Positions 1 through 8,765 of a DNA stretch of 64,000 bases are shown piece by piece. The first letter of the stretch is position 1, and each line of letters opens with the position of its first letter. The notes below the pieces were generated by a model. It was not told where the DNA came from, searched no databases, and saw only the letters and a list, made by a program, of their open reading frames with translations. Source of the DNA: Arthrobacter sp. SLBN-112 (GTDB lineage: Bacteria; Actinomycetota; Actinomycetes; Actinomycetales; Micrococcaceae); NCBI RefSeq assembly GCF_006715225.1, contig NZ_VFMU01000001.1, positions 992,001 through 1,056,000 of the forward strand, written 5' to 3'. The position numbers and the translations under genes were made by a program.

Positions 1-662
1 CCGGCTTTGAGGGGAACGGGCACCAGTTCCTGGAGCTCCTCGAGGGTGCAGCCGAAGGTTTCACGGACGGTGACGCCCTCGGGGCCGGTGAGGAACACGG
101 CTTTGTCGGTGTAGACGCGGGTCACGCAGCCGACGCCGGTGATGGGGTAGGTGCAGGACTCGACGATCTTGGAGGCGCCTTCGCGGGTCAGGAGGGTCAT
201 CATGACGAAGACGTCCTTGGCCCCGGTAGCCAGGTCCATGGCACCGCCGACGGCGGGAATCGCCCCGGGTGCCCCGGTGTGCCAGTTCGCCAGGTCACCG
301 GTGGCGGATACCTGGAAGGCGCCCAGGACACAGATGTCCAGGTGCCCGCCGCGCATGATCGCGAATGAATCGGCGTGGTGGAAGTAGGACGCCCCGGGGA
401 GCTCGGTCACGGGGATCTTGCCCGCGTTGATGAGGTCGCCGTCGATCTGGTCCCCTTCAGCAGCAGGGCCCATGCCAAGCATCCCGTTCTCCGTGTGGAG
501 GGTGATGTTCTGTTCGTCAGTGAGGTAATTGGAGACCAGGGTGGGCTGCCCGATTCCAAGGTTCACGAAGGAGCCCGGTGCGATGTCCCTGGCCACCAGC
601 CGGGCGAGGTCGTCCCGGCCCAGCGGTGTGGTGGAGGTCTGGAGCGTTGTTGCGGTGCTCAT
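1..662 (-). CDS. pcaJ: 3-oxoadipate CoA-transferase subunit B, 3'-truncated by window edge
   Basis: Beta subunit of succinyl-CoA:3-oxoadipate CoA-transferase, which with PcaI activates 3-oxoadipate in the last-but-one step of protocatechuate breakdown. The visible 220 residues carry the N-terminal LGIGQPTLVSNYL segment and HTENGMLGMG, which holds the catalytic Glu (about residue 58) that forms the CoA thioester in this family. The ATG at 662 sits one base after the pcaI stop, so the two subunits are translationally linked. The C-terminus lies left of the window. Assignment to 3-oxoadipate rather than another 3-oxoacid rests on the surrounding pca genes. Confidence 0.93.
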   Translation of the reverse strand, partial: MSTATTLQTSTTPLGRDDLARLVARDIAPGSFVNLGIGQPTLVSNYLTDEQNITLHTENGMLGMGPAAEGDQIDGDLINAGKIPVTELPGASYFHHADSFAIMRGGHLDICVLGAFQVSATGDLANWHTGAPGAIPAVGGAMDLATGAKDVFVMMTLLTREGASKIVESCTYPITGVGCVTRVYTDKAVFLTGPEGVTVRETFGCTLEELQELVPVPLKA

Positions 663-663
663 C

Positions 664-1365
664 TCACGCTGCCTTTTCGGTGGTGGTGGAGGTGCCTGCG
701 CCGCTGCCGGCAACCTTGACGATGCTGTTGACGTAGATCCCCGGGGTGACGACGTTCTCCGGGTCCAGCGCGCCCGTGGGGACGATCTCCGAGACCTGGA
801 CGATGGTCTGCTTTGCCGCCGCCGCCATGATGGGGCCGAAGTTCCGGGCGGTCTTGCGGTACACCAGGTTGCCCTTGCCGTCGGCCTTGAGGGCCTTGAT
901 CAGGGCGACGTCGGCGTGGATGGGGGTTTCGAACACCTGCCATTTGCCGTCCAGGAACCGGGTTTCCTTACCCTCGGCCAGCATGGTGCCGTACCCGGTG
1001 GGGGTGAAGAACCCGCCGATTCCAGCCCCGGCAGCCCGGATCCGCTCGGCGAGATTGCCCTGCGGCACCAGCTCCAGCTCGATCTGCCCGGCCTTGTACT
1101 TGGCGTCGAAGTGCCAGGAATCGGACTGCCGGGGGAAGGAGCAGATCATCTTCTTCACCCGGCCTTCCTTGATAAGGAGGGCCAGACCCTGGTCACCCTG
1201 GCCGGCGTTGTTGTTCACCACGGTCAGGTCCGTGGCGCCGCATTCGAGCAGGGCGTCGATCAGTTCGAACGGCTGCCCGGCGTTGCCGAACCCGCCAATC
1301 ATCACGGTGGAGCCGTCCTTGATACCGGCCACGGCCTCCTGGACGGAATCTACGAAGTTCAGCAT
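664..1365 (-). CDS. pcaI: 3-oxoadipate CoA-transferase subunit A
   Basis: Alpha subunit (233 aa) of the CoA-transferase that converts 3-oxoadipate to 3-oxoadipyl-CoA using succinyl-CoA. The family-typical GGFGNAGQPFELIDALLE glycine-rich region follows the N-terminus, and a FFTPTGYGT segment lies mid-protein. The start at 1365 is preceded by AAAGGA and overlaps the pcaF stop by one base (TAATG), so the longer upstream reading frame is not used. The gene lies in the tail of the ten-gene leftward operon, directly before pcaJ. Confidence 0.94.
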   Translation of the reverse strand: MLNFVDSVQEAVAGIKDGSTVMIGGFGNAGQPFELIDALLECGATDLTVVNNNAGQGDQGLALLIKEGRVKKMICSFPRQSDSWHFDAKYKAGQIELELVPQGNLAERIRAAGAGIGGFFTPTGYGTMLAEGKETRFLDGKWQVFETPIHADVALIKALKADGKGNLVYRKTARNFGPIMAAAAKQTIVQVSEIVPTGALDPENVVTPGIYVNSIVKVAGSGAGTSTTTEKAA

Positions 1366-2582
1366 TACTGGTCCTTTCCAGCGGTGACGTTTTCGAGCAC
1401 GACGGCCAGGCCCTGGCCCACGCCGATGCAGATCGCCGCGACGCCCCAACGTTCGCCGGAGACCTGCAGGGACCGGGCCAGGGTGCCCAGGATCCGGGTT
1501 CCGGAAGCACCCAGCGGGTGGCCCATGGCGATGGCCCCGCCGTGCCGGTTCACAATCGAGGGGTCGATGCCCCAGGCGTTGATGCAGGCGAGGGACTGGG
1601 CGGCAAAGGCTTCGTTAAGTTCGACGGCGCCCACCTGGTCCCAGCCGATGCCCGCCTTCGCGAGCGCCTTGTTTGCCGCCTCCACGGGGGCGTAGCCGAA
1701 GTACTGCGGATCATTCGCATGCGCCCCGCGCCCGGCAATCCGGGCCAGCGGGTCCAGCCCCAGCAGCCCGGCGGCAGCCTCGCTGCCCACCCATGCCGCG
1801 GAGGCGCCGTCGGACAACGGCGAAGCATTCCCGGCAGTGACCGTGCCGCCGACCTCGGCGCCCTCGGGCTCGTTACGGAACACGGTCTTCAGGGCGGCGA
1901 GCTTCTCGGCGGTGGAGCCTGGCCGAATGCCCTCGTCCCGGACCAGGTCCGTGCCTGGCACCGGCGTCACAAGGTTGTCGTAGAACCCCTCGTCCCATGC
2001 CGCAGCGGACAGGTTGTGGGAGTTCGCCGCGAACTCGTCCTGGGCCTGCCGTGTGACGCCGTACTTCTCGCGGAGCCGCTCGGTGGCCTCGCCGAGCGAG
2101 ATGGTCCACTCCTTGGGCATGGCCTTGTTCACGAGGCGCCAGCCCAGGGTGGTGGAGGCCAGGGTCATGTCACCGGCCGGATAGGGCTTCTCGGTCTTGG
2201 GCAGCACCCAGGGCGCGCGGGACATGGACTCGGCCCCGCCCACCAGCATCAGGTCGGCGTCACCGGCGTTGATCTGGCGGGACGCGATGATGGCGGCGTC
2301 CAGGGACGATCCGCACAGCCGGTTGACCGTGGTGCCGGGGATGGACACCGGAAGGCCCGCCAGGAGCGTGCCCATGCGGGCGATGTTGCGGTTTTCCTCG
2401 CCCGCGCCGTTGGCGTTGCCGAACACCACCTCGTCAATCCGCTCAGGATCAAGGCCGGGGGCGCGCTTCACGGACTCCTTGATCACATGCGCGGCAAGGT
2501 CATCCGGACGAACTCCCGCCAAACCGGAGCCGAACTTGCCGAAGGGTGTGCGTACGGCGTCGTACACAAAAGCCTGGTTCAT
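1365..2582 (-). CDS. pcaF: 3-oxoadipyl-CoA thiolase
   Basis: Thiolase (405 aa) that splits 3-oxoadipyl-CoA into acetyl-CoA and succinyl-CoA, the final pathway step. It shows the nucleophilic-Cys motif NRLCGSSLDAAI, NEAFAAQSLA, the His motif GGAIAMGHPLGASGTR, and the C-terminal second-Cys region CIGVGQGLA. The ATG at 2582 follows a GAGGAA ribosome site; reading frame upstream of it crosses a large inverted repeat and is not coding. It is separated from pcaC by 83 bases, the only sizeable break in the pcaHGBDC-FIJ run apart from the gap before pcaH. Confidence 0.94.
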   Translation of the reverse strand: MNQAFVYDAVRTPFGKFGSGLAGVRPDDLAAHVIKESVKRAPGLDPERIDEVVFGNANGAGEENRNIARMGTLLAGLPVSIPGTTVNRLCGSSLDAAIIASRQINAGDADLMLVGGAESMSRAPWVLPKTEKPYPAGDMTLASTTLGWRLVNKAMPKEWTISLGEATERLREKYGVTRQAQDEFAANSHNLSAAAWDEGFYDNLVTPVPGTDLVRDEGIRPGSTAEKLAALKTVFRNEPEGAEVGGTVTAGNASPLSDGASAAWVGSEAAAGLLGLDPLARIAGRGAHANDPQYFGYAPVEAANKALAKAGIGWDQVGAVELNEAFAAQSLACINAWGIDPSIVNRHGGAIAMGHPLGASGTRILGTLARSLQVSGERWGVAAICIGVGQGLAVVLENVTAGKDQ

Positions 2583-2612
2583 CACTGTTCCTCTACATTT
2601 CTGTCTGGTGTG

Positions 2613-2678
2613 CCCAACTAGGTAGCAGTTGATGTCGTTTTGGGGGCCCATAGCGACATCTGCTGCTACCTAGTTGGG
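2613..2678. repeat. 25-nt inverted repeat inside the pca operon
   Basis: Two 25-base arms (2613-2637 and 2654-2678) match in 23 of 25 positions around a 16-base loop. The right arm covers the stop and last codons of pcaC; the whole element lies between pcaC and pcaF. There is no U-tract, so it looks like an mRNA processing or stability hairpin or a dispersed palindromic repeat rather than a simple terminator. No second copy was seen in this window. Confidence 0.75.
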
Positions 2679-3115
2679 TGGGGTTCGTCGGCGTGGGTGC
2701 TGTCGATCTCGCGGAACACCTGCTGTGCTGTCTTGAAGGCGGTGTTGGCGGACGGGACGCCGCAGTAGATGGCGGTCTGCAGCAGGATTTCCTTGATCTC
2801 GTCCCTGCTGAGGCCGTTCCGGAGGGCGGCGCGGATGTGCATGGCCAGCTCTTCCCAGTGTCCGTGGGCCACCATGGCGGTGATGGTCACGGCGGAGCGC
2901 ATCTGGCGCGGAAGCCCGGGCCGGGTCCAGATGCCGCCCCACGCGATGCGGGTGATCATGTCCTGGAAGTCCTCGGTGAAGCCGTCCTTGTTGGTGTTGG
3001 CCCGGTCCACGTGGGCGTCACCCAGGACTTCGCGCCGGACCACCATGCCGCCGTCGTAAATTTCCTGGCTGGTGGCGCCGGGCTGGACCACCCCGTGCCG
3101 CTCATTGCCGCTCAC
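2666..3115 (-). CDS. pcaC: 4-carboxymuconolactone decarboxylase
   Basis: Decarboxylates 4-carboxymuconolactone to 3-oxoadipate enol-lactone. The 149-aa protein has the carboxymuconolactone decarboxylase fold signatures: GGIWTRPGLPRQMRSAVTI, ALRNGLSRDEIKEILLQTAIYCGVPSAN. The start is a GTG at 3115 that overlaps the pcaD stop (GTGA). In many actinobacteria this domain is fused to PcaD as PcaL; here the two are separate, adjacent and overlapping, in D-then-C order. Its stop codon lies inside the inverted repeat at 2613-2678. Confidence 0.93.
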   Translation of the reverse strand: MSGNERHGVVQPGATSQEIYDGGMVVRREVLGDAHVDRANTNKDGFTEDFQDMITRIAWGGIWTRPGLPRQMRSAVTITAMVAHGHWEELAMHIRAALRNGLSRDEIKEILLQTAIYCGVPSANTAFKTAQQVFREIDSTHADEPHPTR

Positions 3116-3948
3116 TTGGCTGCTCCCTGTGATTCGGCCCAGGACATCAGGCTGCGCATCAGGTCTGCCACGTGTGCCGGCGCCTCGGCGGGTGCCAGAT
3201 GCGCCACGCCCGCAAGCGTGACGGCGGTGGCGGTGCCGCCCCCTGCGGTGATTCCTGCCGCGACTTCTTCCGCCATTTCCGGTGTGGCCACGCCGTCCAG
3301 CGCCCCGGCGATGACCTGCGTGGGCACCTTGATGCTGCCGAGTTCACTGCGGACGTCAAAGGCGGCCAGGGCTTCGCAGCAGAAAGCGTAGCTGTAGCGG
3401 TCGGCATCGCGCAGGGCGTGCAGGAGGCGGCTGCTGAACTCGGGTTCCCGGTCCATGAAGCCCGGCGCGAACCAGCGCTGCGCGGAGCCCTGGATCATCA
3501 CGGGAGTGCCCTGGGTGCGGACCGTTTCGGCGCGCTCCAGCCAGCCCTCCGGGGTGCCGATTTTGGCCCCGCTGTTCTGCACGGACAGGCTCTTCAGCCG
3601 CTCCCCGTGCTTGATGCCAAGCTGCAGGCCTACGGTGCCGCCCAAGGAGACACCGGCGTAGTGGAATGCCTCACCGGGGGCGATCGAATCGACCAGGTCC
3701 ACCACGGCGTCCGCGAGGGCCGCGACGTCGAACGTTTCGGTGGCCGCGGGCGAGACACCGTGGCCGGGGAGGTCCCAGGCCACCAGGTCGATGTCAGCGC
3801 CGAGCAGGGTGGCCACGCGGTTCCACAGGATGGAGGAGGTGCCCAGGGACGGGCCCGCCACCAGCAGGGGGTGATCGCCCAGGGGTCGCTGGGGTGACAG
3901 CAGCGCTGCTTTGAGGGCCGGTTTAGCCACGGGGAGCTCCGTTCGCAT
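3112..3948 (-). CDS. pcaD: 3-oxoadipate enol-lactonase
   Basis: Alpha/beta hydrolase (278 aa) that hydrolyses 3-oxoadipate enol-lactone to 3-oxoadipate. The nucleophile elbow AGVSLGG puts the Ser at about residue 101; the acid is in AGALDGVATPE and the His in GVAHLAPAEAP near the C-terminus. The ATG at 3948 lies 26 bases inside the end of pcaB. The same frame stays open far upstream through pcaB, but that stretch has no enzyme-like sequence and is antagonised by the well-conserved PcaB frame, so the short form is the gene. Confidence 0.9.
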   Translation of the reverse strand: MRTELPVAKPALKAALLSPQRPLGDHPLLVAGPSLGTSSILWNRVATLLGADIDLVAWDLPGHGVSPAATETFDVAALADAVVDLVDSIAPGEAFHYAGVSLGGTVGLQLGIKHGERLKSLSVQNSGAKIGTPEGWLERAETVRTQGTPVMIQGSAQRWFAPGFMDREPEFSSRLLHALRDADRYSYAFCCEALAAFDVRSELGSIKVPTQVIAGALDGVATPEMAEEVAAGITAGGGTATAVTLAGVAHLAPAEAPAHVADLMRSLMSWAESQGAAK

Positions 3949-5398
3949 CGGGGGTCGGGGATACAAGGTCGGGGTAGGCCGCCAGGATGCGGCGGGAGAT
4001 TTCGGCCGCCTGGCCAAGGTAGCTGCCGGGGTCCAGGAGTTCTTCCAACCGCTGGTCCGGGACGACGACGGCGGGGACGGCGTCGCGGAGCAGGCTGCGG
4101 TAGGTGGCGGCTTGCTCCGTCGCGGGCGCCTGCAGGGTCCGGTCCACCACGTCCTGCAGCTGCTGCTTGCCGCTGCGGCCGTCCTTCCCGTCCAGCAGCG
4201 GTGCGACCGCTGCGTTGATGCCCTCAGCCAGCAGCAGCGGGCCGGCGAGATCCAGGTTGCGGCGCATGGCGTCGGGGAAAACCTGCAGCCCTTCGGCCAG
4301 TTCGCGGATATGTCCGGCGGCGCCGAGGGCCAAGGCCAGGAGTTGCCGGAGGGCAGGCCACTCGATGTGCCAGGCGCCGTCCGGGCGTTCGTCGTTGAAG
4401 GTGGCGGCGGCCAGGTGCAGCTGGGCAGCCAGGCCCGGGGCCTGCAGTGCCGCACTGCGGACCAGGACAGACAGGACGGGGTTTTGCTTCTGCGGCATGG
4501 CGGAGGACACCCCGCGCCCGGCAGCGCGCGGCTCGGCCAGCTCGGCCACCTCCGGGCGGCTCAGGAACAGGACGTCCGCGGCGATCTTGCCGAACGCGTC
4601 CAGGACCGACGCCAGCGCGTGCCCAAGGGACGTCACGGGCAGGCGGTTGGTGTGCCAGGGAGCCGCTGCAGGGGCCAGGCCCAACTGGGCTGCCAGGGCA
4701 TCGGCAAGGGTGAAGGGGGTAGCGGAGGAGCCTGCCGTCAGTACGGTTCCGGCCGCGAGCGTTCCGGCGGCCCCGCCGAACTGGACCGGGAACTCCAGGC
4801 CTTCCAGCTGCCGGCCGGCGGCGGCCACGCCCTGGAACCACTGCGCAGCCCGCAACCCGAAGGTATAGGGAAGCGAATGCTGGGTCAGGCTCCTGCCCAC
4901 GCACAGTGTGCCTTCATGTTGGCCGGCCAGGGCGGCCAGCGCGGTGGTGGTGGCTTTCAGATCTGCCACCACGGCGTGCACGGTGTTGCGTGCCACCAGC
5001 ATCAGGGCGCTATCCAGCACGTCCTGGCTGGTCAGGGAGGTGTGCACGGCTTTCCCGGCGCCAACCCCGGCGGTATCCAGCGCTGCCACGTTCTTCCGGA
5101 GGTCCGCCAGCAGCGGAATCACCGGGTTGCCGCCGCCCTGGGCACGGAGCGCAATATCGGCCAGGTCGTAGCGGCGCGCTTCGGCAGCGGAAACCACGAC
5201 GGCGGCGGACCCGGCAGGTGCCAGGCTGGCCCGTTGCAGCACGGCTGCCCAGGCGGATTCGACAGCGAGGATTGCCGCCAGCACTGCCCGGTCCCCTGTC
5301 AGCGCCGCCACCAACGGTGACGCTGATACGGGGCTGAGCAGGCCGGCGTCGGCCTCTTCCGCAAATGCGCGCAGGTTTCCAGGGGCGGCGTTGGTCAC
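3923..5398 (-). CDS. pcaB: 3-carboxy-cis,cis-muconate cycloisomerase
   Basis: Fumarase/argininosuccinate-lyase superfamily enzyme (491 aa) that lactonises 3-carboxy-cis,cis-muconate to 4-carboxymuconolactone. The superfamily signature SSAMPQKQNPVLSVLVRS is present near residue 300, together with SLTSQDVLDSALM and HIEWPALRQLL. The GTG start at 5398 overlaps the pcaG stop by four bases (GTGA). It follows the dioxygenase genes whose product it uses, consistent with pathway order in the transcript. Confidence 0.93.
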   Translation of the reverse strand: MTNAAPGNLRAFAEEADAGLLSPVSASPLVAALTGDRAVLAAILAVESAWAAVLQRASLAPAGSAAVVVSAAEARRYDLADIALRAQGGGNPVIPLLADLRKNVAALDTAGVGAGKAVHTSLTSQDVLDSALMLVARNTVHAVVADLKATTTALAALAGQHEGTLCVGRSLTQHSLPYTFGLRAAQWFQGVAAAGRQLEGLEFPVQFGGAAGTLAAGTVLTAGSSATPFTLADALAAQLGLAPAAAPWHTNRLPVTSLGHALASVLDAFGKIAADVLFLSRPEVAELAEPRAAGRGVSSAMPQKQNPVLSVLVRSAALQAPGLAAQLHLAAATFNDERPDGAWHIEWPALRQLLALALGAAGHIRELAEGLQVFPDAMRRNLDLAGPLLLAEGINAAVAPLLDGKDGRSGKQQLQDVVDRTLQAPATEQAATYRSLLRDAVPAVVVPDQRLEELLDPGSYLGQAAEISRRILAAYPDLVSPTPDANGAPRG

Positions 5399-5952
5399 TG
5401 GAAGTCCAGGAAGACCGTCTCGCCCTCACCCTGCAGGCGGATGTCCCAGGTGAGGCCGCCATCAGGGTCGCGGCGGGCGATCAGCGTCTGGCGGCGTTCC
5501 GGATCCAGCGAGCTGAGCAGCGGGTCATTGGCCAGCGCCTCGGTGTCCTCGGGCATGTAAATGCGGGTGAACAGGCGGTTGGTGAGGCCGCGGGCGAAGA
5601 GCGCCACGGAGATGAACGGCGCCGCCCCCGGGTTGGTGGGGCCCGGGTTGACGGTGGTGAAGGTGAACACGCCGGAGTTGCCCACGGCGCCGCGGCCCCA
5701 CCCAGTGAAGGTGTAACCGTCGCGGACCAGGGAGCCCGTGCGCTGGACAACCTTGCCCTGGGCGTCCGGCTGCCAGATTTCCAGGATGGCGTCCGGGATG
5801 GTGTGGCCGGCGCCGTCGTAGACGGTGCCCTGCAGGCGGATGGAGCCCGGGAAGCCGGGAGGCAGCAGCTCGTTGTCCTTTTCGAACGGAAGCGCGTAGC
5901 CGTAGAAGGGGCCCACGGTCTGGCCGGGGGTGGGTACCAGTTCGGTGCTCAT
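5395..5952 (-). CDS. pcaG: protocatechuate 3,4-dioxygenase alpha subunit
   Basis: Alpha chain (185 aa) of the intradiol dioxygenase that cleaves protocatechuate between the two hydroxyls. It begins with the typical TPGQTVGPFYGYALPF and contains DAILEIWQPDAQGK and the intradiol beta-sandwich segments PFISVALFARGLTNRLFTRIY. As in known alpha chains it lacks the two-Tyr/two-His iron set, which lies in the beta chain. It starts three bases after the pcaH stop, so the subunits are co-translated. Confidence 0.95.
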   Translation of the reverse strand: MSTELVPTPGQTVGPFYGYALPFEKDNELLPPGFPGSIRLQGTVYDGAGHTIPDAILEIWQPDAQGKVVQRTGSLVRDGYTFTGWGRGAVGNSGVFTFTTVNPGPTNPGAAPFISVALFARGLTNRLFTRIYMPEDTEALANDPLLSSLDPERRQTLIARRDPDGGLTWDIRLQGEGETVFLDFQ

Positions 5953-5955
5953 CGT

Positions 5956-6828
5956 CTACTCCTCGTCACCTTCTGCGCCCAGCGCCTCGTTTTCGGTCCA
6001 GGTCCGCTTGGGACCGGTCAGGACGATGTCCCAGTTGTACCCCAGCGCCCACTCGGGCTCGGTGAGGCTGTGGTCGTACGTGGCCACCAGCCGGTCGCGG
6101 GCGTCCTGGTCCACGATGGTCTGGTAGATGGGGTCCAGCGGGAAAAGCTGGTCGCCCGGGAAGTACATCTGGGTGATGATCCGCTGGGTGAACTCGGTGC
6201 CGAAGAGCGAGAAGTGGATGTGAGCGGGGCGCCACGCGTTCAGGTGGTTCTTCCACGGGTAGGCGCCGGGCTTGATGGTGGTGAACCGGTAGGAGCCGTC
6301 CGGTTCGGTGATGCAACGGCCGATGCCCGTGAAGTTGGGGTCGATGGGGGCCGGGTGCTGGTCGCGCTTATGGATGTAGCGGCCGGACGCGTTCGCCTGC
6401 CAGATCTCCACGAGCTGGCCCGCCACCGGGCGGCCGTCGCCGTCCAGGACCTTGCCGGACACGATGATCCGCTCACCCAGCGGCTCGCCGTTGTGCTGGA
6501 TGGTGAGATCCGATTCCAGGGCGTGCACGTCCTGGTGCCCGAACGCCGGCGAGTACAGCTCGATGGTTTCGGGGTCTGCGTGCTGCAGGCTCTTGGTGGG
6601 GTGGCGCAGGATGCTGCTGCGGTACGGCGCGTAGTCCAGGCGCGGCTGGGTCTCGGGCTGGCCACCGTCCTTGAGCGCCCGCTGGTAGGCCTCGCCGATG
6701 GCGTTGATCTCGGCGCTGAGGTCCGCCTGTGACTCGATGGCCTTGTCCAGGGGCTGGTGGGCAGCCTTCGGTTCAGCCGGGGGCACGAGTTCCTCCGACT
6801 CCAGCTCCGCGGTGATGTCTTCCGGCAT
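5956..6828 (-). CDS. pcaH: protocatechuate 3,4-dioxygenase beta subunit
   Basis: Iron-bearing beta chain (290 aa) of the ring-cleavage enzyme. The Fe(III) ligands can be placed by motif: Tyr151 in GRYIHKRDQ, Tyr190 in GAYPWKN, and His203/His205 in WRPAHIHFSLFG. The N-terminal region before the catalytic domain is about 50 residues longer than in Pseudomonas enzymes and is acidic. The start at 6828 is preceded by AGGAG. It lies 68 bases downstream of qsuB, whose product, protocatechuate, is its substrate. Confidence 0.95.
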   Translation of the reverse strand: MPEDITAELESEELVPPAEPKAAHQPLDKAIESQADLSAEINAIGEAYQRALKDGGQPETQPRLDYAPYRSSILRHPTKSLQHADPETIELYSPAFGHQDVHALESDLTIQHNGEPLGERIIVSGKVLDGDGRPVAGQLVEIWQANASGRYIHKRDQHPAPIDPNFTGIGRCITEPDGSYRFTTIKPGAYPWKNHLNAWRPAHIHFSLFGTEFTQRIITQMYFPGDQLFPLDPIYQTIVDQDARDRLVATYDHSLTEPEWALGYNWDIVLTGPKRTWTENEALGAEGDEE

Positions 6829-6896
6829 TGCTGGCTCCTTTCTGGTGGGTTGTTCTCTTAAAGGTCTGGCTTGGATGGAAGATTTTGCTTGATGGT

Positions 6897-8765
6897 TCAG
6901 GTGCGGTGCAGGGAGTCGTACTGGACTGCGTGGCGGACCGGGGCATTGGGGGCCCCGTAGCCGTCGTAGTTGCCGCGGCGTTCCACCATTTCGAAGAACA
7001 CGCTGCCCACGGTGGCGGTGTAGAAGTGCAGGAACTCGCCGTCGGCGTCCCGGTCGAACAGGAGGTTGAGCTCCTGCAGGGTGGCCAGGAAACCGGGCTC
7101 GAGGTCGAACCGGGCGTCCAGGTCCTCGTAGTAGTTGGCCGGGATCTGCAGGAATTCCAGGCCCCGGTCCCGTGCTGCCCGCGCCGTGGCCACGAGGTCG
7201 TCCACCGCGAAGGCGATGTGTTCCTGGTAAGTCTTCCGGGCATCGTTCTGCGCCTGCTGCACCGGTGCCAGGTTCAGCACCAGACGTACGTCGCCGTTAG
7301 AGGTCTGCATGACCTGCGAGCGCACCAGCCCGCTGGGGCTGGGCACCTCCGCGAACGGCTGCGGCTCCAGGGCCAGCGCGCTGGTGTAGAAGAGGACTGC
7401 TTCATCGAAGTGCTGCCATGGCTGGGCAAGGTTGACGTGGTCGATCACGGCGCTGGCTCCGGCGGAAGGGTGTTCCAGCCCTTCCCCGAACTCATGGGTC
7501 CATGCCGCGGTGCCGTCAGGGCTGCCCTGGCAGAGGAAGATCTCGGTGGAGTCCGGGGCGGAGATGCCCTGGAACACTTCCTCGTCCGCCTGCACCTTGC
7601 GGGCCACCACGGGGGCCTTGAGCTGCTGGGCCCGGGCGGAGGCAATCACGGGGGAATCGACGTCGAACCCCAGCGCGGCGATGGCTGGTTCGGCGTGCTG
7701 CGCGGCCTGTTCGTTGATGATCACGCGGGCCTGGCCCATGGTCCAGAGCTGGACGTCCTTGGTGCGGTGCCGGCCTTCGAACGCGAAGCCGAGCTGGCCA
7801 AGGAGCCGCTCCAGCTGCGCGGTGTCGTCCGCCTTCACCTCGGCGAAGTTGAAGCCGGCAGGCTCGTTCACCTTGGGCAGCGTGGCAAGTTCCATGGGAT
7901 AACGACGGCGGAGGCCGGCTCCGTCGTTCGGCGCCCCTTCGGCGTCCGCGAGCCATTTGGCGCTCTGCTCTTCAAGCCAGATGAGCGAACGCATGGCGTC
8001 CACGGCCGTGCGCTCCACGTCGGACTGGCGGAAGACGTCGTTAAAGACCTCCAGCGAAACAGGTCCGGTGTAGCCCGCACGGACCACGTGGCCCATGAAC
8101 TTGGCCAGTTCAAACTGCCCTTCGCCCGGGAAGACCCGGTAGTGCCGGCTCCAGGACAGCACGTCCATGGAGAGCTTGGGGGCGTCCGCTACCTGGACGA
8201 AGAAGATTTTGTCCGGGTTGAACGCCTCGACGTGGGCGGTTTCCCAGTCACGGGACAGGATGTGGAAGGAATCCAGGCAGGTCCCGAGGTTGGGGTGGTC
8301 CACCATCTCCACCAGCCGGTAGGCGTGCTCGTAGTCGTTGACGTACTTTCCCCAGGCCAGCGCTTCATAGGCAACCTTGACGCCGTGGTCTCCGGCCAGG
8401 TTGGCCAGCTGTGCCAGCTGTTCGGCGCGGAGGCCGTCGTCGTCGATGGTGGCTGTGGCGACGTTGGAGCACACCAGGATGGTGTCCATGCCCAGCCGGG
8501 CCATGAGCTTGAACTTGGCCTCAGCCCTGCGGAGGTTGGCCTTGAGCAGGTCCGGCGTCACGCCGTCGAAATCCCGGAACGGCTGGTAAAGGTCAAGGCC
8601 AAGTCCCAGGTCCGCGGCCATCTTCCGCACGTCCTCGGGACTGAGCGGCGAGGTGACGAGGTCCTGTTCGAAGATTTCGATGCCATCGAACCCGGCGATG
8701 GCGCATGCCTGCATTTTCTCCTTGAGGGTGCCGGACAGGCAGACGGTGGCGATTCCGGTGCGCAT
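6897..8765 (-). CDS. qsuB: 3-dehydroshikimate dehydratase, TIM-barrel + HPPD-like fusion
   Basis: Converts 3-dehydroshikimate to protocatechuate, joining shikimate/quinate use to the pca genes. The 622-aa protein has an N-terminal sugar-phosphate-isomerase/AP-endonuclease type TIM barrel (about 1-275; IAGFDGIEIFEQD, TCLDSFHILSR, VSLEVFND) and a C-terminal double vicinal-oxygen-chelate half related to 4-hydroxyphenylpyruvate dioxygenase (about 290-622; IDHVNLAQP, HIAFAVDDLV, FFEMVERRGNYDGYG). This architecture and length match Corynebacterium QsuB. Annotation as a 4-hydroxyphenylpyruvate dioxygenase from the C-terminal half alone would be misleading. The start overlaps the qsuD stop by one base. 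Confidence 0.92.
   Translation of the reverse strand: MRTGIATVCLSGTLKEKMQACAIAGFDGIEIFEQDLVTSPLSPEDVRKMAADLGLGLDLYQPFRDFDGVTPDLLKANLRRAEAKFKLMARLGMDTILVCSNVATATIDDDGLRAEQLAQLANLAGDHGVKVAYEALAWGKYVNDYEHAYRLVEMVDHPNLGTCLDSFHILSRDWETAHVEAFNPDKIFFVQVADAPKLSMDVLSWSRHYRVFPGEGQFELAKFMGHVVRAGYTGPVSLEVFNDVFRQSDVERTAVDAMRSLIWLEEQSAKWLADAEGAPNDGAGLRRRYPMELATLPKVNEPAGFNFAEVKADDTAQLERLLGQLGFAFEGRHRTKDVQLWTMGQARVIINEQAAQHAEPAIAALGFDVDSPVIASARAQQLKAPVVARKVQADEEVFQGISAPDSTEIFLCQGSPDGTAAWTHEFGEGLEHPSAGASAVIDHVNLAQPWQHFDEAVLFYTSALALEPQPFAEVPSPSGLVRSQVMQTSNGDVRLVLNLAPVQQAQNDARKTYQEHIAFAVDDLVATARAARDRGLEFLQIPANYYEDLDARFDLEPGFLATLQELNLLFDRDADGEFLHFYTATVGSVFFEMVERRGNYDGYGAPNAPVRHAVQYDSLHRT

Noticed and set aside
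3112..3115. Frameshifted pcaL (broken pcaD-pcaC fusion)
   Set aside because: Each protein has its own start and full domain, and the GTGA overlap is normal coupling; order is also D then C with complete ends.
3948..4455. N-terminal extension of PcaD into pcaB
   Set aside because: The extra residues are Arg/Pro/Ser-rich shadow translation of pcaB and lack enzyme-like sequence.
6897..7800. Separate 4-hydroxyphenylpyruvate dioxygenase gene
   Set aside because: The HPPD-like sequence is the C-terminal half of one continuous QsuB-type protein.
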